A DNA stretch of 64,000 bases from Lachnospiraceae bacterium. GTDB lineage: Bacteria > Bacillota > Clostridia > Lachnospirales > Lachnospiraceae. Below, one piece after another: positions 33,362 through 41,418 of this stretch. The notes below the pieces were generated by a model, which saw nothing but the letters and a program-made list of their open reading frames with translations, searched no databases and had not been told where the DNA came from. Numbering within the stretch: position 1 is the stretch's first letter; each line of letters opens with the position of its first letter. The translations under genes and the position numbers were made by a program. Location: assembly GCA_022791975.1 (NCBI GenBank), contig JAAWAC010000013.1, positions 1 to 64,000 on the forward strand, written 5' to 3'.

Positions 33362-33847
33362 ATGAGAAAAAAGAAAGTATTATCTACAGTTTGTGGGATA
33401 TTGTCGGGATTTTTATGCATTTCAGTGACAGTGATGCCAGTTCAGGCAGAAGAAGTTGCTGGATATCATGAAAGAATTACGACAGAAACAGAAGCTGTAG
33501 ATAACTGGTATTCTGTTGAAAGAGGTGCCTACATATCTTTCTGCACGACAAAGATTTCTGATGCAGGAAAAGGGAAAGTAACCATTTCAGGGAGTACCAG
33601 TTCAAAATCTGTATGCGACGAGCTGAAGTTAGCATTGTATTTAGATGAAAGCTCCAATAATTCCAAGTATGGGACGATTGGTGTACATCATTATAAAAAT
33701 GAAAATGCTGCATTAGTTTCTGGATATGAAGCTGATGTCCGTGTTACTAGCGGCTATTATTATCGGGCTCGTGGTGTGCATACGGTAATTAAAGGCGATA
33801 CAATCGAAACTACAGACAGTTGTACTGGTGCACTTACTGCATCCTAA
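33362..33847 (+). CDS. Small secreted protein, DUF6147-like
   Basis: A 161-residue protein with a signal peptide (residues 1-29, ending PVQAEE) and a compact domain rich in Ser, Thr, Tyr and Val that looks beta-structured (GKGKVTISGSTSSKSVCDEL, then YYYRARGVHTVIKGDTIET). Only two Cys-containing strands are seen in the mature part plus one near the end. The function is unknown. AGAAAGGAGGAACC before the ATG is very strong. Position behind the DUF4367 gene hints at shared control by the ECF sigma factor (inference). Confidence 0.7.
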   Translation: MRKKKVLSTVCGILSGFLCISVTVMPVQAEEVAGYHERITTETEAVDNWYSVERGAYISFCTTKISDAGKGKVTISGSTSSKSVCDELKLALYLDESSNNSKYGTIGVHHYKNENAALVSGYEADVRVTSGYYYRARGVHTVIKGDTIETTDSCTGALTAS

Positions 33848-34337
33848 CCCCTTCCTCCAACAGCAAAAACATCCAGAATAAGCCAGCACTAACCACAACA
33901 TGTCGCAGCGCACGATACGGGGTGGGCACTCATCCGTGCAATAACTGGTTTTCCGGACCAATGCTGTTTGCAGGAAGAAATTGTAAAAGAATAAAAAGCT
34001 GTGGAGACTGTTTTTCATTGGCTTTGCAGCAAACTGAGGAGTTCCGGTCAGGAACACACTTAGGATCAGAATTTTGAACAGCAGAATTTAAGATGAAAAA
34101 ACTGAATATTGCATTTTGAAAACTAAATAAAGAAAATTGTTTACTTAACAAACCCGTTAATTGTTGTAATCAATCAAGAATTATTGTACAAAAACATGCT
34201 TTTTATAAAGTAACTGAAAAGGGTATGTGTAGGAGCCGTAGGCTCCGGATTGAGAAGCTAAACAAAAACAAAAAATTCAAATCAAAACATTAAACTACAA
34301 AATTTTACAAATTAAAATCGAAGGTCCCCGCCTTCGT
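33848..34337. other. AT-rich gap without a recognisable gene
   Basis: About 490 bases of AT-rich sequence. A plus-strand frame (33820-34077) is open but has no ribosome binding site and no recognisable protein. GGAGCC-GTA-GGCTCC at 34232-34246 is a tight hairpin without a T-run. The codon-like texture near 33900-34070 could be the relic of a lost gene. Confidence 0.4.
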
Positions 34338-34376
34338 GCAAAAGGAGAAAGCCAATCCCGGGCTTTCTCCTTTTGC
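34338..34376. terminator. Bidirectional terminator between the DUF6147 region and the TSCPD gene
   Basis: GCAAAAGGAGAAAGCC and GGCTTTCTCCTTTTGC form a perfect 16-bp stem with a short loop; A/T-rich ends give a T-run in both directions. Confidence 0.85.
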
Positions 34377-34478
34377 GTACATGGAAATATCCGTCCTGTA
34401 ATTTTTTCCGTAAATTTTGCATTGCTGTGTTCAGAACACCATAAATCAGGTCTACCCGTTTGCAAAGTTAAGCACCTT

Positions 34479-34724
34479 TTATTCTTGGGTCAAAGCCTGC
34501 TCCAATGCATGGGCCAGCTGGTCTGGACAGGAGGTGGGTTTAGAGCCGCAGCGAATACCGCGAATGCGCTCGATCGCCTCTCGGGCTGGCATTCCCTGTA
34601 CCAGACGCGCAATGCCCTGGGTGTTGCCGGAGCAGCCACCAATAAATTCCACTGATTCAATTATATCTCCTTTTAGTTCCAGCTGAATAGCCACAGAGCA
34701 GGTTCCTTTAGTCTTAAACGTCAT
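34479..34724 (-). CDS. TSCPD domain protein (TIGR03905-like)
   Basis: An 81-residue stand-alone TSCPD domain: FIGGCSGNTQGIARLVQGMP and CGSKPTSCPDQLAHAL carry the family's conserved Cys and the TSCPD motif itself. The same domain occurs at the C-terminus of adenosylcobalamin ribonucleotide reductases, but the role of the stand-alone form is unknown. The ATG at 34724 is chosen for AAAGGGAGTTTTT upstream; the frame is open further. Single-gene unit. Confidence 0.88.
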   Translation of the reverse strand: MTFKTKGTCSVAIQLELKGDIIESVEFIGGCSGNTQGIARLVQGMPAREAIERIRGIRCGSKPTSCPDQLAHALEQALTQE

Positions 34725-34935
34725 AATAAAAACTCCCTTTGTAAAAATAGAATAATGGATAACCAACATAGCACGGATACCCTTGTCAAAAGCCATACGC
34801 TTTTCGTAGACAGCATGCGGGAAAACCGTAACCACGCCCTAGATTATAGCAAAAAAGCGGGAAAGATACTAGTCAAAGCAAAAAAAACAGGCTATAATTT
34901 TTCTTACAGCATTGCTTTTCAAAGGAGGAAATCAA

Positions 34936-35634
34936 ATGAAACGGATTGGAATTATCGGAGCCATGGAAGAAGAAGTGGAAATGCTGAAAGAAAAAATGGA
35001 TTCCGAGAAGGTAATAAAGAAGGCATCTATGGAGTTTCATCAGGGGGCTTTAAATGGAAAACAGGTGGTAGTGGTGCGCAGTGGCATTGGCAAGGTCAAC
35101 GCAGGTATCTGTGCCCAGATATTGGCAGATGTGTTTCAGGTGGATGCCATAATCAATACAGGGATCGCGGGATCTTTGCAGGCGGAAATCAATATTGGGG
35201 ATCTGGTAATCTCTACAGATGCCTTACAGCATGATATGGATGCCCGGGAGTTCGGCTATGAGAGGGGGCAGATACCCCGGATGGGAGTTTTAAGCTTTCC
35301 GGCCGATGAAAGGCTGGTTGCGGCAGCCAAGGCATCCTGTGAGAAGGTGAATCCGGAAATCTCCGTTTTTACAGGGCGGGTGGTCACCGGAGACCAGTTT
35401 ATTGCCTCCAGGCAGGTAAAGGAGGAGATCAAAGGCTGGAGCAGAGGCCTTTGTACGGAGATGGAGGGGGGAGCCATTGCTCAGGTAGCCTGGCTTAATC
35501 AGATTCCCTTTGTGATTTTGCGGGCCATTTCCGACAAGGCAGATGACAGCGCCACCATGGATTATCCCACCTTTGAAAAACAGGCAATCCTACATTCTGT
35601 GCGTCTGGTGGAGGACTTGATGGGAAGCCTTTAA
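34936..35634 (+). CDS. mtnN: 5'-methylthioadenosine/S-adenosylhomocysteine nucleosidase
   Basis: Cleaves MTA and SAH to adenine plus the thioribose, recycling methyl-cycle by-products and opening the route to AI-2. MKRIGIIGAMEEEVEML, NTGIAGSL, VVTGDQFI and CTEMEGGAIAQVA (with the ribose-binding Met-Glu) plus AISDKAD with its catalytic Asp are the full signature set. The 232-residue length is normal. CAAAGGAGGAAATCAA precedes the ATG at 34936, and TATAAT near 34890 gives a likely promoter. Confidence 0.95.
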   Translation: MKRIGIIGAMEEEVEMLKEKMDSEKVIKKASMEFHQGALNGKQVVVVRSGIGKVNAGICAQILADVFQVDAIINTGIAGSLQAEINIGDLVISTDALQHDMDAREFGYERGQIPRMGVLSFPADERLVAAAKASCEKVNPEISVFTGRVVTGDQFIASRQVKEEIKGWSRGLCTEMEGGAIAQVAWLNQIPFVILRAISDKADDSATMDYPTFEKQAILHSVRLVEDLMGSL

Positions 35635-35830
35635 GGCTGCTGGGAATCGTCAGATTTTTGTGGAAGCTGTCGAAACTGGGAAGCCTTTGACGGAACAGAT
35701 AGATAGTGCCCATCTGTTTTGCGGACAAGCTCTGTGCTAAACTAATGTATAACAGGAAGCATTTTTCGTGGTCGTGATAGGATAAAGGAAATGTTTTCCG
35801 GATACAATACAGAGGGAAAGAGGCGGAGCG

Positions 35831-36142
35831 ATGTTTGAAATTTTTGCAATGGTAGGATGGGTGATAGTGGGTATTTTGCTGCTTTATCTCTGGGCGGATG
35901 TACGGGAGATAAAGCGGGATCTAAAAAACTGTCGCAGGGATATGGTGCGGAACAGTCTGGGTGGCCGGACCTCAGAAAATTATCCGGGTTTTTCGGAAGA
36001 GCAATACTGGAAAGAGGCTAGGCAGGAGGAGACAGAGCCTGCACAGCGAAAAGAGGAAAAGCTGCCCCCGAAAAAGAGCGCCTCTTTAAAGCCAGGAGAG
36101 GAACAGGTTCTGCGCGAAATTTTGGCAGAATTTTTAAATTGA
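35831..36142 (+). CDS. Small single-pass membrane protein, unknown function
   Basis: A 103-residue protein with one N-terminal helix (residues 6-22, AMVGWVIVGILLLYLWA), then a basic stretch and an acidic, Lys/Glu-rich cytoplasmic part. No family recognised. AGGCGGAGCG precedes the ATG. It sits alone between mtnN and pgi; coding texture and start are good, but the function is open. Confidence 0.6.
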   Translation: MFEIFAMVGWVIVGILLLYLWADVREIKRDLKNCRRDMVRNSLGGRTSENYPGFSEEQYWKEARQEETEPAQRKEEKLPPKKSASLKPGEEQVLREILAEFLN

Positions 36143-36177
36143 ATTTGGCAAAGATTACATGTTTTCTCGGTAATCTA

Positions 36178-36206
36178 TTGATTCTTATTGGCAAATTTGC
36201 TAAAAT
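36178..36206 (+). promoter_or_regulatory. Sigma-A promoter of pgi
   Basis: TTGATT (36178-36183), a 17-base spacer and TAAAAT (36201-36206). Confidence 0.65.
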
Positions 36207-36235
36207 AAGGAAGAATAAGGCGGCCAAAAGGCGGC

Positions 36236-37609
36236 ATGGAAAGGATGGAATATATTCGTATGGGAAACAAGGTTACTTTTGATTATTCGAAAGCTACAGC
36301 ATTTATCCGTGAGGATGAAGTGAAAAGCATGGAGAAAATTGCCATGGATGCCAAAGAGGTTCTGGTCTCCAGAAGTGGAGCTGGGAATGATTTTCTTGGC
36401 TGGGTGGACTTGCCTGTGAATTATGATAAAGAGGAATTTGCTCGGATTCAGAAGGCCGCAGCCAAGATTCAGTCTGATTCCGATGTACTGTTGGTGATCG
36501 GCATTGGCGGCTCTTATTTGGGAGCCCGGGCAGCCATTGAATTTTTGAGACACAGCTTTTACAATATTGTTTCCAAAGAAGTCCGCAAGGCACCGGAGAT
36601 CTATTTTGTGGGAAACAGCATCAGCACCCGCTATATGACGGATCTGATGGATGTACTCAAAGATAAGGACTTTTCTATCAATATTATTTCCAAATCCGGT
36701 ACCACCACAGAGCCGGCCATTGCCTTCCGGGTGTTTAAGAAAATGTTGGAAAAGAAATACGGTGAGGCGGAGGCTGCCAAACGTATTTATGCTACCACGG
36801 ACAAGGCCCGGGGAGCTTTAAAGAGCCTGGCTACGGAAAAAGGCTATGAGAGCTTTGTGGTACCTGATGATGTTGGCGGACGTTTTTCTGTGTGCACGGC
36901 CGTAGGCCTTCTGCCCATCGCTGTCAGCGGCGCGGATATTGAGAAGCTTATGGAGGGAGCTGCTGCTGGACGGAAGCTGGCTCTGGAGCAGCCCTTTGCG
37001 GAAAATGATGCCCTGAAATATGCCGCTATCCGGAATATTCTTCTGCGCAAGGGAAAGAATATTGAGGTTCTGGCAAACTATGAGCCCAGCCTGCACTATG
37101 TTTCTGAGTGGTGGAAGCAGCTGTACGGGGAGAGCGAGGGTAAGGATCAGAAGGGAATTTTCCCGGCATCTGTGGATCTGACCACGGATCTCCATTCCAT
37201 GGGACAGTTTATCCAGGATGGCGCTCGCATTATGTTTGAGACTGTGCTGGAGGTGGAGACCTGCGATTCTGAGATCGTGATGGAAAAAGAGCCGGTGGAT
37301 TTGGATGGCCTGAACTATTTAGAGGGAAAGAATGTGGACTTTATCAACCACAGCGCCATGAACGGAACCATTCTGGCTCATACGGATGGAAACGTACCCA
37401 ATCTGAAGCTGCAAATTCCGGCCCAGGACGAGTATTCTCTGGGGCAACTGTTCTATCTGTTTGAGTTCGCCTGCGGTGTCAGCGGTTATATTTTGGGCGT
37501 AAATCCCTTTAACCAGCCAGGCGTGGAGAGCTACAAAAAGAATATGTTTGCACTTTTGGGCAAGCCGGGCTACGAGAAGGAGCGGGAGGAGCTGCTGAAG
37601 AGACTGTAA
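36236..37609 (+). CDS. pgi: Glucose-6-phosphate isomerase
   Basis: Interconverts glucose-6-phosphate and fructose-6-phosphate. [38 protein letters not shown] and the late block [20 protein letters not shown] are the PGI signatures; the 457-residue size matches the short Firmicute type. Three in-frame ATGs (36236, 36245, 36260) compete. The first has AAAGG 5 bases upstream, while homologues usually start close to the third ([12 protein letters not shown]). The RluA-type gene follows after 11 bases and is probably co-transcribed. Confidence 0.95.
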   Translation: MERMEYIRMGNKVTFDYSKATAFIREDEVKSMEKIAMDAKEVLVSRSGAGNDFLGWVDLPVNYDKEEFARIQKAAAKIQSDSDVLLVIGIGGSYLGARAAIEFLRHSFYNIVSKEVRKAPEIYFVGNSISTRYMTDLMDVLKDKDFSINIISKSGTTTEPAIAFRVFKKMLEKKYGEAEAAKRIYATTDKARGALKSLATEKGYESFVVPDDVGGRFSVCTAVGLLPIAVSGADIEKLMEGAAAGRKLALEQPFAENDALKYAAIRNILLRKGKNIEVLANYEPSLHYVSEWWKQLYGESEGKDQKGIFPASVDLTTDLHSMGQFIQDGARIMFETVLEVETCDSEIVMEKEPVDLDGLNYLEGKNVDFINHSAMNGTILAHTDGNVPNLKLQIPAQDEYSLGQLFYLFEFACGVSGYILGVNPFNQPGVESYKKNMFALLGKPGYEKEREELLKRL

Positions 37610-37620
37610 GGAGATCCGGC

Positions 37621-38418
37621 GTGAAGCTGAATATTTTATTTGAGGATGCACACCTGCTGGCTTGCTACAAGCCGGCAGGTGTTCCTGTCCAGAGTGCAAA
37701 AGTGGGGCAGGAGGATTGTGTCAGTATTTTGAAAAAATATTTCTATGAGAAAAATCGCAAAGAAAATGGAAAAAATTTACAGGAACCTTACCTAGGTGTG
37801 ATTCATCGCCTGGATCAGCCTGTGGAGGGGATTGTGGTCTTTGGCAAGACGCCTTTTGCAGCCGGGGAGCTGAGCCGACAGGTGGCGGACGGAAGCATGA
37901 AGAAATGGTATCTGGCTCTTTGTAAGGAGAAACTCACAGGTGAAAAAGGCAAAAGCTGTGGGGAAAAGTGTGAAAATAGTATCCACAATGTGGATAATGT
38001 GGATAGTTTGGTGGATAAGTCCGGAATTTATGAAGATTATCTGCTAAAAAGTGGAAAAACTAACACCTCCAGGGTAGTACCCGCTGGCACTGCGGGTGCA
38101 AAATTGGCTAAGTTAGAATATGAGATTTTAAAGGTGCAGGAGGGAAGAGAGCTGGCGAAAATCAGACTTTTGACCGGTCGGCACCATCAGATTCGGGTAC
38201 AGATGGCCAGCCATGGGAGACCGCTTATGGGGGACAGGAAGTATCATCCACAGGGAGTGGAAAGCCAGAATGTGGATAAGCCTCTCCAGGGGGAGGACAA
38301 GCTGGCCCTGTGTGCATATCTTTTGGAGTTTATCCACCCAAAGACAAAGAAAACTCTGCATCTTGAAATTTGTCCGGAGCATCCCCTTTTAAAAAGGGCC
38401 TATGAAGAGCTGGAATAG
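37621..38418 (+). CDS. RluA-family pseudouridine synthase with an internal insertion
   Basis: Isomerises uridine to pseudouridine in rRNA or tRNA. The catalytic Asp is in GVIHRLDQPVEGIVVFGK (near residue 64), and TGRHHQIRVQMASHGRPLMGD is the second conserved block. A GTG start follows AAGGAGATCCGGC. Between the strand KWYLALCKEKL and the family's EDYLLKSGKTNTSRVV there is an extra stretch of about 30 residues (ENSIHNVDNVDSLVDKSG). Its DNA carries a cluster of DnaA-box-like 9-mers. The target base cannot be told from sequence. Confidence 0.9.
   Translation: MKLNILFEDAHLLACYKPAGVPVQSAKVGQEDCVSILKKYFYEKNRKENGKNLQEPYLGVIHRLDQPVEGIVVFGKTPFAAGELSRQVADGSMKKWYLALCKEKLTGEKGKSCGEKCENSIHNVDNVDSLVDKSGIYEDYLLKSGKTNTSRVVPAGTAGAKLAKLEYEILKVQEGRELAKIRLLTGRHHQIRVQMASHGRPLMGDRKYHPQGVESQNVDKPLQGEDKLALCAYLLEFIHPKTKKTLHLEICPEHPLLKRAYEELE
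37980..38018 (+). repeat. DnaA-box-like cluster inside the pseudouridine synthase gene
   Basis: TATCCACA at 37980, TGTGGATAA at 37989-37997, TGTGGATAG at 37998-38006 and GGTGGATAA at 38010-38018, with a further perfect TGTGGATAA about 255 bases on (38274-38282 region). They lie in the segment encoding the extra residues of the protein. Confidence 0.5.
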
Positions 38419-38450
38419 ACTTTTGTTTCCAGCGGTTTTCAGGGCTAATC

Positions 38451-38502
38451 TTTCCTGCTTTGCAGATACTACCAGTAGAGTACAGTATCAGGAAAGCAGG
38501 AA
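38451..38502 (+). promoter_or_regulatory. Hairpin covering the ribosome binding site of the YtvI-like gene
   Basis: TTCCTGCTTT (38452-38461) pairs perfectly with AAAGCAGGAA (38493-38502), and an inner GATACT/AGTATC stem extends it. The 3' arm contains the AGGAA Shine-Dalgarno for the ATG at 38509, so the hairpin could hide it. Confidence 0.55.
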
Positions 38503-38508
38503 TGGCCC

Positions 38509-39537
38509 ATGGATTTTATTTTAAAGCATGAAAAAATTTGGAAAAAGGTAGGAATCGTAGGGGGCGTGTACCTGGGAATGAAGTACCTGGTGCCTCTTAT
38601 GGTTCCCTTTTTAATTGCCGCTCTGGCGGCCTATTGGTTGCGCCCTCTGTTTTTACGCATAGAAAAGTGGTTTCGGATAAAGCCGGCCTTTTCTGCCTGT
38701 GTGTTTTTGCTGTTGTTTGCGGCAGCAGGAGGCGTGGCGTTTTATTTTCTGGGTTCCCAGCTTTGGGGATTGGTTAGCCGGTTCTTTGCTGATGAGGAAG
38801 TTGGAATTTACATGGAGCAGGCCCTGTTGAATTGCTGCCAGGCAGCAGAGCGTATGTTGGGATTTCCAGCAGGACAGGTTGAGCATGTGGTCACTACCCA
38901 GGTTCGGGTTTTGGTGCGGGAGATGCAGGGAAGCTGGATGCCTAAGGCCATGGACGGCTCCATGATGGCTGTTAAGGGTGTGGGCAAGGCAGTGGCGGCC
39001 CTGGTGATTACAGCCATTTCCTTTGTACTGTGGTCTGGAGATTTCGAAAAAATCAAGGAGGAATCCGCAGGCTCTGCCATTTGGCAGCAGCTGGTGCGCA
39101 TAGCCAGGGGAATTCTTCAGGCAGTAGGCGGATATGTAAAGGCACAGTGTATTATTATTTTGGTCATTATGGGCATTTGCACCACAGGCTTCTTTTTAGC
39201 GGGCAGCTCTTACGCCCTGCTGTTTGGAATTTGTACAGGCCTATTGGATGCCCTGCCAGTGTTGGGAACCGGAATCGTAATTGTGCCCTGGATTTTGGTG
39301 GTGGTACTTCAGGGAGAATATGGGGCAGCGGTAATTCTGGGGATCACCTACGGGATCTGCACCCTGGTGCGGGAGGTTCTGGAGCCCCGGCTGGTGGGCC
39401 GCAGGCTGGGCCTGTTTCCCATTCTGGTGCTTATGGGCGTGTATGTGGGGGTAAAGGTTTATGGCACTGGGGGAATTGTATTGGGGCCCCTTTCCCTGCT
39501 GGTGATCCAGGAGCTTTGGGGGGAGATGGAGCTTTAA
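38509..39537 (+). CDS. Sporulation membrane protein YtvI-like (AI-2E/PerM superfamily)
   Basis: A 342-residue integral membrane protein with about seven helices. The superfamily block GLLDALPVLGTGIVIVPWIL is near residue 245, with PRLVGRRLGLFPILVLMGVY after it. This form is closest to YtvI of sporulation clusters; the other AI-2E-family gene in the window (27640-28827) is longer and clearly different. The role of YtvI is not established. The start at 38509 has GCAGGAA upstream, inside a hairpin. Confidence 0.8.
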   Translation: MDFILKHEKIWKKVGIVGGVYLGMKYLVPLMVPFLIAALAAYWLRPLFLRIEKWFRIKPAFSACVFLLLFAAAGGVAFYFLGSQLWGLVSRFFADEEVGIYMEQALLNCCQAAERMLGFPAGQVEHVVTTQVRVLVREMQGSWMPKAMDGSMMAVKGVGKAVAALVITAISFVLWSGDFEKIKEESAGSAIWQQLVRIARGILQAVGGYVKAQCIIILVIMGICTTGFFLAGSSYALLFGICTGLLDALPVLGTGIVIVPWILVVVLQGEYGAAVILGITYGICTLVREVLEPRLVGRRLGLFPILVLMGVYVGVKVYGTGGIVLGPLSLLVIQELWGEMEL

Positions 39538-39618
39538 AAAGTGGCATGGAAAATAGAAGAAATATAGATACTTTTTCTGCTTTTTTTGCTATAATTAATA
39601 TAAAGAAAGGAGGAGCTT

Positions 39619-40794
39619 ATGCCAACCATAAATGTAAATATTCAGCCTGAAATATTGACATGGGTTTTAGACCAGATACAGAAGGAAAAGCTTGGCGAAA
39701 AATTGTTGAGTAATGTAAGCCAATGGCTCAATGGCAGTAAGGCGCCTACTTTCAGTCAGATTGAAGATCTTAGTAGAAGAACAGAAATTCCTCTAGGATA
39801 TTTTTTTCTTGAAAAGCCGCCAGTGGAAGAATTGAAACTATTGGAATTTCGGACGGTTGACAGTATAGAGCTTACAAATCCAAGCAGAAATCTAATTGAT
39901 ACCATTTATGAGATGGAGCAGGTACAAGATTGGATGAAGAACTACCGACGGGATTTGGGATATGAAAAGTTATCATTTGTAGGGAGTGTGAAGGATGAGA
40001 GGGACATAAAAACGGTTGTGGAAAGAATTCGTAAGGATTTAGGACTTCCAGTTGATTGGCATAAGGCCTGCAACGATAAGCGGACAGCATTTCATTATAT
40101 CAGGAATTTGCTGGAAGAATGCGGCGTTTTAGTAATGATAAATGGAATTTGTGGAAAAAATACCCATCGTCCTTTACAGGTGAATGAATTCAGAGCATTT
40201 GCAATGGCTGATAAGTATGCCCCGCTTATATTTATAAATGGGGCGGATTCTCAGGGGGCAAAATTATTTTCTATAATACACGAGGCGGTGCACATTTGGA
40301 TTGGAGAAGATGATTTTTATAATGACAGGTACTGGAAAGGGAAGGGAATACGTCCGGAAGAGGTTCTTTGCAATAGAGTTACAGCTGAGCTGTTGGTGCC
40401 AGAACAGGCATTTCATGACAGATGGATTATAGAGATGGAGGAGGAAGGGAAGGACAGCATTCAAATAATCCATAAACTGGCGAAGCATTTTCGCTGTGGT
40501 GAAAGTGTGATAGCAAGAAAAGCTTTGGACAGTGGAAAAATTCGAAAAGTTACTTATGATGTTGTGATTGGGAATGCAATCGACAAATACAACAAAAGCC
40601 GCAGTGATAAAGAAGAAACCGGCGGTAATTATTATAATACCATGGGCTCCCGGTTAGATAAAAATTTTGTGCGGGCACTTTGGGAAAGCATTCAAATGGG
40701 AAGAACCAGCTACGGGGAGGCCTATCATTTGACCAATACCAATCGTAAAACATTTTCAAGGATTGTTCAGAACTTAGGAGGTGCTGATTGGTAG
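39619..40794 (+). CDS. XRE-ImmA/IrrE metallopeptidase-type antitoxin
   Basis: A 391-residue protein. The N-terminal part resembles a helix-turn-helix of the XRE type (SQWLNGSKAPTFSQIEDLSR). The middle holds the COG2856/ImmA-IrrE zinc peptidase motif HEAVH (IIHEAVHIW, near residue 223) and a downstream Glu in ELLVPEQAFH. Proteins of this build pair with DUF4411 PIN-domain toxins, which is exactly the next gene here (7-base overlap). It may act as transcriptional repressor and antitoxin. AAGAAAGGAGGAGCTT precedes the ATG. Base composition is AT-richer than the flanks, suggesting acquisition by transfer. Confidence 0.88.
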   Translation: MPTINVNIQPEILTWVLDQIQKEKLGEKLLSNVSQWLNGSKAPTFSQIEDLSRRTEIPLGYFFLEKPPVEELKLLEFRTVDSIELTNPSRNLIDTIYEMEQVQDWMKNYRRDLGYEKLSFVGSVKDERDIKTVVERIRKDLGLPVDWHKACNDKRTAFHYIRNLLEECGVLVMINGICGKNTHRPLQVNEFRAFAMADKYAPLIFINGADSQGAKLFSIIHEAVHIWIGEDDFYNDRYWKGKGIRPEEVLCNRVTAELLVPEQAFHDRWIIEMEEEGKDSIQIIHKLAKHFRCGESVIARKALDSGKIRKVTYDVVIGNAIDKYNKSRSDKEETGGNYYNTMGSRLDKNFVRALWESIQMGRTSYGEAYHLTNTNRKTFSRIVQNLGGADW

Positions 40795-41306
40795 ATAAAA
40801 CATATTTGCTTGATACCAGTGCATTTATAACTCCCTACAGATTTTATTATGCTTTTGACTTGGTGCCATCCTATTGGAGAGAGCTGCTGAAGGTTGCCGA
40901 GTGTGGGAAGATCATTTTTCTTGACTTGGTAAAGCGTGAAATAGAGCAGGGAGAGGATTCTTTAAGAGACTGGATGGGGGAGAATGGTTCTAAGTTTACA
41001 GTTTGTAATCATGTCACGGATGAGATTGTAGGGAAATATCAGGAGGTTATTCGTTACATACAAAGTTGTGGTTATTACAGTCAGAAGGCTTTGCATGCTT
41101 GGTCGCAGGGAAACATTGCAGACCCCTGGTTAATTGCCACGGCTGCGGTGAAACACTATATTATTATTACAGCAGAAGTGTCCGCAGGCACGCTGAGCAT
41201 AAAAACGCCCAGCAAAAACGCAAAAATACCGGATGTTGCCAGAGCCTTCGGGGTTGAGACTAATTCTTTGTTTGGCATGATGCGGGAAATAGGGATTCAT
41301 ATTTGA
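40788..41306 (+). CDS. DUF4411 PIN-like ribonuclease toxin
   Basis: A 172-residue PIN-fold protein: YLLDTSAFITPYRFY has the first conserved Asp, EIEQGEDSLRDW a central acidic residue, and NIADPWLIATAA the third Asp block; IITAEVS follows. Such proteins are toxin partners of ImmA/IrrE-type antitoxins. It starts at a TTG (40788) with AGGAGGTGC just upstream and overlaps the antitoxin stop by 7 bases, so translation is coupled. Cleavage target is unknown. Confidence 0.85.
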   Translation: MVDKTYLLDTSAFITPYRFYYAFDLVPSYWRELLKVAECGKIIFLDLVKREIEQGEDSLRDWMGENGSKFTVCNHVTDEIVGKYQEVIRYIQSCGYYSQKALHAWSQGNIADPWLIATAAVKHYIIITAEVSAGTLSIKTPSKNAKIPDVARAFGVETNSLFGMMREIGIHI

Positions 41307-41313
41307 GAATTTC

Positions 41314-41343
41314 TTGACAAATGCTTTTCCCTAGGCATAAAAT
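41314..41343 (+). promoter_or_regulatory. Sigma-A promoter of proS
   Basis: TTGACA (41314-41319), an 18-base spacer and TAAAAT (41338-41343). A CCGCCG/CGGCGG hairpin at 41372-41392 lies in the leader. No T-box sequence is present. Confidence 0.75.
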
Positions 41344-41418
41344 AACCTGTGAACTAGCATTGAAAATTATGCCGCCGTTTTCCAACCGGCGGAAAATGTA
41401 CAAGTGGAGGATTTTGTT

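Noticed and set aside
33820-34077. Coding frame after the DUF6147 gene
   Set aside because: No ribosome binding site, odd amino-acid composition and no recognisable motif.
36188-36200. Sigma-54 promoter before pgi
   Set aside because: TTGGCAAATTTGC resembles -24/-12 halves, but the two halves are several bases too close. A normal -35/-10 pair overlaps it.
41344-41418. T-box or riboswitch leader before proS
   Set aside because: Only one short GC hairpin is present; there is no T-box sequence and no terminator/antiterminator pair.
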